Source: Echinococcus granulosus (lineage: Eukaryota; Platyhelminthes; Cestoda; Cyclophyllidea; Taeniidae). From it: 64,000 nt of DNA. How positions within the stretch are numbered: position 1 is the first letter of the stretch; the number at the start of each line of letters is the position of its first letter. The translations under genes were made by a program, and so were the position numbers. The stretch is from the NCBI RefSeq assembly GCF_000524195.1, contig NW_020170394.1:310262-374261 (forward strand), read 5' to 3'. The notes below the pieces were generated by a model. That model was not told the origin of the DNA. It did not search any database and saw nothing but the letters and a program-made list of their open reading frames with translations. Positions 1 to 10,300 of this stretch are shown here, piece after piece.

Positions 1-180
1 GGTCATTCATATGATAAGAAAGGGAAATCTCTTGACATGTTGAGTTCATGTTATGGAGGGCAAAATTCACCTTGCTAGCTAACCACATTAGTCTCTTGGG
101 TGTGAGTGTTATGTAAGCCTCTGAGATAACAAATACAATAAATTCTCCTTCACTTTTTAACTGCATATTTTGAATTTTAG

Positions 181-310
181 AGAACCATTCAGAAGAATGC
201 TCACTATGTGTGTCTACAGACGAAGAACTGTATAGTTGACAAACGCCGAAGAAATCGTTGCCAGTACTGCCGCTTTCAGAAATGTCTTAAAGTAGGAATG
301 GTCAAGGAAG
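181..310 (+). CDS. NR4A: NR4A exon: second zinc finger
   Basis: The exon begins after an acceptor (ttgaattttag) and ends at donor g|gtacgc, with one base of a split Val codon. It encodes [11 protein letters not shown] and [15 protein letters not shown], nearly identical to vertebrate Nurr1 over the finger. Start phase is 0, so the preceding exon, outside the window, must end on a codon boundary. That exon should carry the first finger and P-box. Confidence 0.93.
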
Positions 311-3300
311 GTACGCGAACGCACCCCTGTTTATGCCCACTGCTTACATTTATTTGTCTGCACATTACTACCACCGAAAGATAGTGCATACTTTTGAAAG
401 CATTATTGTTGGAGTCTGTTTCCCCAAGTTGAGCTACGCTTAGGGTGAAACAAGAATTCCATATAGCCGAATTCTGAGAATTTAAATGGGTGTACAAGAA
501 GCCTAAGGATTGCTACTAGGAGTTTTAAGTAGTGTAATTATTTACATCGTGATGCATTTTGTATTCTTTGATCAGTTGTTCGCCGCGATAGCCTGAAGGG
601 TCGACGGGGCCGACTGTCAGCTAAGGCCCGCTGTCCCATCGATGGCGAAGGTGGTGGCACAGGAGACGTGGCACATAAGGCCTTCACTGTGAGCGGCTCC
701 TCAGCCGCCGGACAGGCCTTCACTTTGTCTGGGGAAAAGGGCCCACACCAGGGCGTCCTGTCCAGCAGCTATGGCAGCGGAGGCGTTGCGGGATCCACCA
801 ATAACAGCGCAAGTTCAATGACTCTCCTTTCGATGCTGACTAAAGCCTATGAGACCGTCGACTGCAGCCTCGAGGCAGCTCACCTTTTTAAGCACCCACC
901 GGGATCGAACTACCTCACGAAAGAACGCGAACAGCAGGTACGCTCTGATATTTCAGCTGACGCAAAAAAATTATCCAAGCAGATTGTTAGATTTCGGAAT
1001 TTTCCAAAAATAGAAATTAAAATGCACTCGTCGCTACTCAAATTTGCAGACAAATAAAGGTGTTAATTTAGACGAGTTCTTAGTTGTTATAATTTTGTAT
1101 CCGTGCCCTATTATTATCCATAACAATTATTGAATAGGAAATCTTCAAATCAACTATAAATGAGCCTAAGTGAATGTCTTCAAAATTATTATATTGTATT
1201 TGATCAAAATTTGAACTGGGTGTAGATTAATTGGTAAGATACTTAAGTCATGTCTCACTTATCAAAGTGGGAAATGATGAGCTTGACAAATGTAAAATTT
1301 TGAGGCATCCAGCGCCGGTATTGCGTGATCCAAGTTGCTATCGGGACGTTTGTTAAGGGTACAGGTTAGGTTTTAAAAACAAAGCCATTTATTAATTCCT
1401 GCTCAGTTGTATTCATTGCTATAACTCTAAGGTAAGTGAGAAGTGAATTTGCAGCATCATCACCTGCAACCGCATCCGAGATCACCATATTAGGGATTGT
1501 GTTTGAAGGCAGAGGGAAATAAAAGCAAACAGCGAGATTCATTATACGCAAGGCTACCCACCATAGCTGTACAAGTAAGCTCAAAAAAAATATCGTATCA
1601 CAGGAACACCTGAGCCCAAAGAGTGTACCAACTCTCCTCCTGGGGAGAGAGGTCGGGGTTATCCCATTTGCCACACACATCGACTTACCACATGAATGAG
1701 CGGCTGCAAAGGAGTCGGATGTCACCATAACATTCAAGCCCTTATAAGCCTTCCATCACCTCATGCAAACCCGTATATGTCATGACATGTGCGTGTGTGT
1801 GTGAGCTACGAAGATTTGAACAAAGTCCTCTTTCTCGCTGCTGCCTCGTCCTGGTGACTGACGTCCCGGCCCTATGCCACTCAGGTGTACCAAAAGATCT
1901 TGACTTATTTGTGTGAAGGTGAAAAATGCATATATCTTAGTCGTGTCGTTGCCATAAGAGCAAATTAGGTGGGCAAACGGGAATTAAGAGATGAGTTCTT
2001 TGCAACTTACCTCGTTACGACATTCAAGAGCTACCATCCGTCTTCCTAGCGTGTCTACAGTGCTTATGCTCAATATTTCTCATTAGTCGCGATTTGAACT
2101 ATATCAGTGTTAAGAACAGCTTAAAAATTAGCAAAACTGTGCCCAACTTCGGTTAAAATAAAGTTAAATGTAGCGAGGGCTTAACCTTCTTAGGTATGTG
2201 ATCTGTTTTTCTGTGGTTTTACTGAAGCCCTCTAAAGATTTTTGGAAATTTCGTATGCCTGATGTATTTTTAGAACAGTGCCTTTCGGTTGAAAAATTTA
2301 TTTAATTGCGATAGAACAATTGTATGCCCTGTAGGGGTTTGAAAAGGAAGAGAACGCCCTTATCCAATTGGCTGTCAAGAACCTCGGAGAATCGGTAGAA
2401 GTGATACGTCAATACGCTGACTTGGTGCCCGGCTTCTCATCACTCTCGGAGGCGGATCGAGAGAAAATAATCCTACTGCACTCAGCTGATTTGATCACCT
2501 TCCGCATGGCTTTCAGGTAGGACTCCACCACAGTTCTCAGCTGGATACCTGGCACCTCGTTAAATAAAAATACTAGGTGTTAACGATTGATGGCTTAACA
2601 AACCAAAGTGATTAGTACGAATCGTTCAAAGGAATTCTACGGTAAACAGTACTTAGAGCGCTCTGTAAAACTGCAAAGCATTAACAAGGAACTTTATAGG
2701 ACCACAATAGAGCGTAGAAAATGGTAAAGCAGCAAAGCCAATTTAACTTAATTTCTTTTTCCGATAATTAAAGAACGGCTAAAGCAGCGGCAGAACGAGC
2801 TCAGCTGAACCTAATCCATCCAAACACATCACAACCGAACGCCTACTTTCGATCTTCTACCTCGGCGGATGTTAGCAGAACCCAGCAGCAGACGTCGACA
2901 ATAATGCAGCATCAACAAACAGGTCCTTTTCAAAGTGTGGAGAACCTGAGTGCGTGGCACACGCAGCCAGCGTCATCGGAGTCATCCTTCCGTCCATTTC
3001 CACACACCCCCCCACTTACGCCCGCACCTCCATCCTCCTGGCTTGGGGGTGGCAGCGGTGGTAGTGTCCCACGACCTGCCGACTTCGAGGCGGAGGAAGA
3101 AGAAGGCAACATCACCGTCTGGGAGTTGGCACTCTCTACGCCTACAGAGCCAGTTTACATCTTCGAGAACGGCTCCATCATGACCGACGAGGAGCTAATT
3201 CGAGCAGGCCTTGGATCCTGGATCAGGGCCCTCACCTGGTTCGGCTGGCAACTGCTCGAACTTGCCATGGGCGACCACAGCACAATTGCTGGCCTCTCTG

Positions 3301-4278
3301 CCCTTGTACTCATCAACTACCAGGCGCTTTCTGGTGAGTTCCTTTACAGACCTATTAAAAAATACGGGTAGGAAAAGCATGAAATAAAAGGTGAGACCTC
3401 AGTAGGCTCTCTTTAAACTATCACACTGATTGAAGTTCAACACTATTATTATGAATTCGACTTCCGGATCCGGACTTCTGGACTAAGCACACGATTCCTA
3501 CTTTTTCTTAAGTAAAAGCTACAAAAGTACCCAGGATTCACACATTAATGACTGCTTCTCAAGTTCTTCGTTTGCCTAATTTTGACTAAGGAAATGCTGC
3601 CTAATGCTTTTAATAAAGCCAGTATTTGATTTACCCAATCTCCGAAATTCGATTCAAAGTTAGTTCACTGCATTATATTGGCACATTATTTCAGTGCTTT
3701 TCTATCATCATGATCATCAATATGGCCCCGCAGTTTTGACAGCTTTAAGCCGAACCCTTTTTTATAACTCCTAAAGAACCTATCACGTCCTATGTCCAGT
3801 CCCGTTTCTCGGAAAGTTATCACACGGTTCTACTGTAAAGTCAACTAAAATTGTTGTATCAACTGTTTCAGGGAGGTCGGATTTAGAGAACTCTAGTGAC
3901 ATCTACACAGTGCATCATAGATTTGTGGAGATGTTAAAAAGCCACTGCTGCTCTCCCACGAGTGCTGTGGCGATTACCACTGGCTATCCAGGTTGCTACG
4001 TCCCCGAGGCGGACCCCGCAGCAGCCACAGTCGCGACCGCCGCCACGACCACTACCATGGTGCCGCCTGCGCGAGCCGACTCGACGTACTTCTCACAGGT
4101 CTTCAAGAAGAAGGACACGGTACACTGGATCGCAAGCCAGCTACTTCTGCAGCCGCTGCAGCGCCTCCATGCCAGCGGACGTCTGCCCTCAGCGCCAGAG
4201 TGTGGCTGGCTCAACACCCTCGTGAGCCTGCTCAACTCCAACTGCAACCAGTCGCAGACCTCTCCTCCCTGCAGCTAG
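181..4278 (+). CDS. NR4A: NR4A-type nuclear receptor, C-terminal part (5 exons)
   Basis: Exons 181-310, 576-937, 2335-2516, 2774-3333 and 3872-4278 join without a phase clash into a 546-residue fragment. Residues 1-43 hold the second zinc finger (C-x5-C-x9-C-x2-C, core [15 protein letters not shown]). It is followed by [13 protein letters not shown], the extension NR4A proteins use to bind the AAAGGTCA element as monomers. A low-complexity hinge follows. The ligand-binding domain starts near residue 165, with [10 protein letters not shown] before LITFRMAFR, then a long insertion, then [12 protein letters not shown] and LSALVLINY. Known family role: ligand-independent, immediate-early type transcription factors acting in the nucleus. 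The first zinc finger and N-terminal domain must lie left of the window. Odd points are the roughly 115-residue insertion at about residues 226-349 and a divergent, Ser/Cys-rich C-terminus in place of the usual final helix ending LPF. Other receptor families are unlikely given the [15 protein letters not shown] match. Confidence 0.9.
576..937 (+). CDS. NR4A: NR4A exon: DNA-binding extension and hinge
   Basis: Starts after ttctttgatcag and completes the split Val codon, giving [14 protein letters not shown], the conserved NR4A extension. The rest is a Gly/Ser-rich hinge with a short internal duplication (AFTVSG and AFTLSG, from the direct repeat GGCCTTCACT at 679-688 and 715-724). [16 protein letters not shown] near the end is the likely start of the ligand-binding domain. 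The donor is cag|gtacgc at 938, phase 0. Confidence 0.88.
938..2334 (+). other. NR4A: NR4A intron (1.4 kb)
   Basis: AT-rich intron between the hinge exon and the first full ligand-binding-domain exon. A minus-strand open frame at 1366-1737 inside it has no recognisable domain and looks fortuitous. A short GT run (about five units) lies near 1793-1801. Confidence 0.75.
2335..2516 (+). CDS. NR4A: NR4A exon: ligand-binding domain helices 1-5
   Basis: Acceptor gccctgtag, phase 0 start, donor ag|gtagga, phase 2 end. The peptide runs [16 protein letters not shown] to [29 protein letters not shown] aligns with the Nurr1 helix 3 segment [25 protein letters not shown] aligns with LFVLRLAYR of vertebrate NR4A. 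Confidence 0.9.
2774..3333 (+). CDS. NR4A: NR4A exon: LBD insertion and core helices
   Basis: An in-frame stop at 2769-2771 and acceptor taattaaag fix the start. One base completes the split Arg codon. The first ~120 residues are Gln/Ser/Pro/Gly-rich ([29 protein letters not shown]) and end in an acidic run. Conserved sequence resumes at EPVYIFENG, then [12 protein letters not shown] and LSALVLINY, matching the vertebrate KLIFC, GFGDWIDSI and LSALVLITD segments. Donor g|gtgagt is at 3334. Confidence 0.88.
3872..4278 (+). CDS. NR4A: NR4A terminal exon
   Basis: Acceptor caactgtttcag, two bases complete a split Gly codon, stop TAG at 4276-4278. [12 protein letters not shown] corresponds to the VEELQNKIVNCLKDH helix. 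A second low-complexity stretch (Ala/Thr-rich) follows, then [19 protein letters not shown] and [10 protein letters not shown] near the end. The protein ends in an Asn/Gln/Ser/Cys tail instead of the usual LPF terminus. Confidence 0.87.
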
Positions 4279-4321
4279 CTAAGAAAGAGGGAGGTCCTTT
4301 GGTTCCTCCCCTCGAAAAAGA

Positions 4322-4327
4322 ATTAAA
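4322..4327 (+). terminator. Possible NR4A poly(A) signal (ATTAAA)
   Basis: ATTAAA lies 44 bases after the NR4A stop and is the first poly(A)-like hexamer. It is a common variant, but in AT-rich DNA such hexamers are frequent by chance, so later sites are equally possible. Confidence 0.3.
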
Positions 4328-7300
4328 ATGCTCTTCTCTCACTTCATTCTCCATGCAAATGCAGCAACATTGTACAGCCCACAACTACAACAATGTGACC
4401 TTTACCGGCCTGATGATCTTCCACTTCTACCCTCCCACCTCTACTGACACTGCCACCGCTACCACCACCACACACATAATGTTTGTCTCGCGTTGGTTTT
4501 TTCTCTTTATGTGATTTTACTCATATTTTAATTCGTATTGCCCCCAAACCCACTCTCTTTCTCCCACTTTTCTTTTGTGGATACGCCTAAAGAAATGATT
4601 TTTCAAGATTACATTAATCTCATCTTGAGGGTTATCACAAAAATGTGGCTGGACTTCGTGGATAGTTGTAAAAGTATTAAGGTGTCACGGGTGCTGCCGC
4701 CCTTGAATTTCATTAGTTCCAGTGAGTTAAAAAGTGAAATTGAGGCTGGAATTTTATAGTGGAGGGGATCAAGCAATGAATACATATTTTTAAATGGTGC
4801 TGTGCTACCTATATATGCTAGCGATTTTGTGCCGTTCTTCAATCTTTAAAAGGAACGCAGAAAAGGAAAGCCTTAGCTCTGATTCTAGACATCAGCTAAT
4901 GGTGATGGTCAACATAAGATTTATTTACAATTGTTTCGTCTTTTTATCCAAAGTTAAGTAAGCAAGGCCTAATAAGCCTGCCGATGGGGGAAAACAATTG
5001 CAAGCTAGCCATAATACTCCACTTTGATGATTCACTCAATTGCAGCTAACCATGCAAAAATGAAACTGTTCTAGTTTTAAGAAATTGCTTTTCTCTATTC
5101 AACGAATGTTTCTCGAAATAAAAACCATCCCCAAAAGACATTAAAATCAGACTTCACTAGATGACAGAGGAAGATTGTTTAGCTTTGGTGTAAGAAGGAT
5201 GAGATTAGCCTGCCACTGGAAAAATAACGTAATTATTACTCATGAACACTTGGTGAAGAAGTTGTCTTGAACAATGGAAATGTACTGCAGAAGCTTGAAC
5301 TCGAATTAAGATCAATGTGCTAAGATTTCGCTTAAATATGACACTTGGCAGTCGGAAGGTTTATAAGACACTCGCACCCATGTTACAGTTGGGTATTTAT
5401 TACTCACCCAGTAAAGTGATTAGAAATGGTGAGGTGAATATCAATTGAAATATTTGTTAGTGGAAATATAAATCACAAATAAAAAAGACCGTAATGCACA
5501 GACATGGCGTTTTAATCAAAAGGGCCGGTTCTTTGCACCGAAAACGCTACCACCGCATACGTAACCAGAGCTTGTGCAAAGTTATCGAGGGGCAAATTAA
5601 TTGCACTGTAGCTGCGGAGGGACGAGGGGAGGCTTGGTGTCTTGTGTCATCCTGCCCTTCAGCCCAATTCACGGTCACAGAGAATGTTCGAGACTGTCAT
5701 GATTGGGTGTGTAGAGGTGTGTACAATGCGGGTCTCCTGGCTGGCATCCAATAGAGCAAACGCTTTTGAAGATATCGCGCTCCTGTGTGTACGTTTGCCC
5801 AATAATCGCCGCCACCTGGTGTGGCCTCGAAAATGGAACTAGACTGGCCAACTCTCTGCGGTTAGGAAATGGGACCCCCTAAAGGCGCACAGGACGAGAC
5901 TGAGAATGGAATGCTGATGTGGATGGATAATGAACTGGAATGATGACCACTGTATCGGCCGGGGATGAAATGAAGATGAGCAATCCCGTTCGACAATGGA
6001 GTTACAATATTCATATTTTACCAGCTGAATTGCGCATACACCCGGAACGGTGATGTGTTTATTCTTCTCTTTTCCAATCTTAATAATAAATCTGTGTGAT
6101 TTACGTGAGTGATTGCTTACTGGTACATTCGCTTAGCGATTCTGTGAAACCAAAAACTCGGCATAACGTGTAACACAGCAACGCTTCACTACTTCCACCC
6201 CTCCCCATTTTTGTCGAGAACTCAGACTTTTATTTCAAGAGGAAGTTATCGGGGTGCTTTGATGGGAAAATACAACTTATGGAGAATTTTCGAGTCTAGA
6301 CGTCTGCTTTCACGTTGCCCGTATTACACTTTGGTCGAATGAGACCGATTTACTGGTAAGGCAAGGTCGTCACTTGATTAGTCTCTATTGTAATATGCCA
6401 TAGCAAACGTGTACGGGAGTTATTTCCGCGATTAATTTCCAATTTTAATGAAGGCGTAATCACTTTCACTTTCATTAGGTTTTTACGGTACTCTTTTCAA
6501 AAACAAACTTTTCGCCCAAGTCTTGGTCTTGAGGTTTTAACATTAAATTCTTTACATTGCTTAAAATGCACTCTTTAACAATGGATGCAGCACTTAAATG
6601 CTGAGTGCAAAACTGGATACTGACGTGTTGGCCTCATTTTGCGGTCACTTGAGTGATGTCGTGCCGTGACCTACCGATGCAGTAAACAACTTAAGTCCAA
6701 CCATGAAGGTTGGAAGACCATTTGATGGATTTAAGTCTGTATTTACCTTACTGGGAAGTAAAATAGTGACTTATTCTCCATAGTCGAAAACTCTTATTTA
6801 AGTTCAATCTTCCTTCATTGGTTAAATAAGCATTTTGAAAAGGGATCTATCACCGACCCACCGCTTTATATTGGTAAAAGATGTTATTATTAAGAATACG
6901 GTTGTAACACGGCAGCCGTTTTCGTAGTTCAACTTCACTACACAAAGTGTCGTCGAGACGATTGCGGTAAAATTTCATTTTGGAAAAGTTACTTGATTGC
7001 TTTGATCTATCCTAAGACTAAAAGAACTTCCTAGTCATTAAGGAAATTTTAAATCAGTGGACTTGATGCCAAAATCCATTATTACGGTTTTCTCCTACTT
7101 CAATCGTAGGTTTTGTTACTGCATTTATTTAAGGTGGTAAAATTTTAAACTATTAGTTTGTAAATGTTATTTAGTTTCCTATTGAACTCGGCCAAAAAAT
7201 AATCTAATTAGTTTATTTGGGGCTCTTCATCCACAGGCTACAAATTCTATTTTTAATGAATGATTTGCCTCTTGTGTAAAATCCTCAATGATTCGATGCA

Positions 7301-10300
7301 TTGTGACGGGTCCAGTGTTTCCCTTTTTCAATCCCGATTCCGTACCCTTGAAGGGAGAAGAATGTGTGGAAGATGATATCTTTCTTTCACTATTAATATG
7401 GGGGATTTGTAGGCTATAGAAGCTTAAAGTGGATCGAAGCTCGTTTCCTCCTATGGTGTTAAGGTAGTCCGCTCCGTCTCGTGGTTGACGCAAGGCGACC
7501 GTTTCGCGCCTAAAAAATGTATTCAAGCGTACACAAGTTGCAGTGAATATAAGCGCCCTCATAAAATCTAGACATGCCATTTCTCAATTCCCCTAAAAGT
7601 CACCACAGTTTGCTTTTTTGAAGTATACTTATCGACCACTTTAAGTCATTAAGTGGGATTCTCCAGACTTGGTTGTCTCATAGTTCGGTGGGGGATGTGG
7701 CTACATCGTACAGGCTGTTACACGCCTATCTGTAAAGAAGAATATTAGTAATGACTTTCATTTATTACTTTTTAATTGTCGATGTATACGTTGAAGTTGT
7801 GCGAGGCCAACATCAAAGCGTGACCATTTGCTGAAAAATTACCACGAGTAAAAGCAGTCACTACGGTTGGAATTCCGCTAGACCTAGTCTGTCTTGCGTG
7901 TATTACCCTTTAAGCTCTGGAATTGGGATCATAAATGCACCAGGAACCACGATAGCATCTCTGCATACTTTTGACATGTTAGTATTTTTACTCCAAATAC
8001 GCTTTCCCCACGTTCGGCAGGTTAGCAAGCCTTGTTTATCCACAAATGCTCCCTTTCGTGTGACTTTCTGTAATGGATGTCATTTCTTTCGGGTACCCGC
8101 CGTCTATTTCTATGCCAACTTATTTGGCTGTCGAACAAATTTGGACATGATGGCAAAAAACTGCCCCAAAATATACTGGTAATTCGCAAATAATTTCATG
8201 CATTGATTAACGGCTTCCACTGCATCTAACCGCACTGATGACGTCCAGATGTAGGAGGTACATTTACTAGCCTCTAACCTTTAAAGTCAGAGTATTGAAA
8301 AGAGCCTTTCAAATCACAAAGTCTCCCCAGGTCCTAATTTATCCACATATGGTGGGACCCTTCAGTAAATAAATAAAGGTTTTTTGGAATCCGTACATAA
8401 CAGCGGATCCGTATGACGAACGGAACTTGGTGTCAGGAATTCTCCCTATTGATATGGCCTTTACCAAAAATAAAATTTGGCATGGTCGTCTCAAATCTGG
8501 CCCGCCCACCAGATGGAGTGCCCGCAAACATGAATCCACTTTTGCTATCGGACCGGGCCGTCAGTCTTGTCATTTCCCTACAGTAAAGTTCACTCGTGTT
8601 GGGTGCATGCCAATTTGTGGCGATGGTGACGGGAGGAAAGAACAGGCCTATCCCTTGAGACCCACGCGACGGAAATTCATGGTGGAGTGCACATCCATCA
8701 ATTTTTAGCCTAATGTCTGTTAAGAAATGACATTTCCACGGTCACTAACCTGAGAGTCATTCTTGGCTAATGGTGCCGCCTTTATAAAAAATCTGATTTG
8801 CTACTAACATTGGTGTCCAGCTTAGTAAACAAACTCAAGATATGCTCTGGAAGGGCCTGTAATTTTTACTGAGACTGAGATATATTCTGGTATTTTAAAA
8901 GGCGTTTTTTAATCGGACCAACTTCTCATTGCAACCATCCGTATTCAAATCCGAATCTACAAGGCTAACTTTAGTTTTCAGATGGATTGGTTTTCAATGG
9001 GAATACTCAAGTAGAGAGCCATAGAAGTAAAAGTTCAACAAATACGAAGCTCTGCAGCATTCGTCCATCATTTTATTCCAGGTTTCACTCATAAATCTAA
9101 ACATTTGTGGAATATCTTTCATGCAAATCTATATTATACAACAAAACTGATACCTAACGGATGAGAAAAGCGTCAGTAATCCACGACTATGGCCCTCGGT
9201 TCAGGTTGAGTAGAACAGCATGAGTAAATGACAGACCGTCTGTGCGATAACATCACGTAGAGGAGGTATGGACTACGATAAAAAAGGAGTGAATTTTAGA
9301 AAGAAAAGCAGATCGCTTCGAGTGAGAAGCAGATATTTGATATATGTGGGCTTAAGCAGACGTGATGTCTTCTAAATTCCAGCCACCGCAAGAAGACCCA
9401 CGACGAGCGGTCAAAGGTCAATGGAAAAAGTTGAAGATTTCCTCCCATTTCTGTGACTTATTTATTAATATATATATGTAGTAAAGTAAAGTACTGAAAT
9501 GAAAGTATCTACTGACCCTACAATACTATTGATAGCCCAAAGTACGTCTACGTTAATTTCCTTAGGCTTTTAGCATTACGGAAAATCGCTCACAGGTGGA
9601 ACCAATTCTGTTTGAATGGGGCATTTTGATAGCCACTAATCGGCAGAGTGATACCATTAGAATGGTATTATTCACCACCCATGTGAATGGAGTACTCCCT
9701 CAAAAAAACTCAAATTTTAGCTGCTTTGGATTCCGTGTGGCGGTGCAGGGAGAACTAGCCAGCTTTGCAGGTCTGTGATGTGGTGTAGAACACATGCTGT
9801 CGGAGAAGCAGTGCAAAACTTAGCAGCACTAAGATCTTGTCGAGCGACTTGCTACCGTTTTTCGGCCCACCTCATTTTGCGTAAACATGTCCGCGCTTCC
9901 ATACCTGTGACCGCCTTTTAGTCCACTTTAAAGGTATTCCTTTTCAAGTTTTAGGGACGAAAAGGTTTGTTTTCGTGGCAATAGTAGTTAATCTGAAAAG
10001 AAAATATCTGCATTTGAAAATTGGCTATTGGAATAATTTGCTGCCAGTTTGATTTTCAGTAAAATGCGTCTTGCGTTTTGCAACTTTTTTAATCAAAAAA
10101 TAACAATGAAGATGAATAAAGGCGAAGAAGATGGGAAATGTATTTGGAACACACATTACTGAAGCAAAGCTCTGTGAGGCAATTGTTCCGAACCTCCCAC
10201 GATGAAATAAGGAGATCGCTGATAATTTTGCTCTTCTTTTAAGAGATTCAGAAAAAAAGCATTGCACTCGCCGGAGCAACTGCATCTCTGTAGTCGATTC

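Noticed and set aside
4396..4403. Inverted NBRE (TGACCTTT) just after the NR4A stop, as an autoregulatory site
   Set aside because: The 8-mer is expected about twice in 64 kb on both strands; two were seen, so there is no excess.
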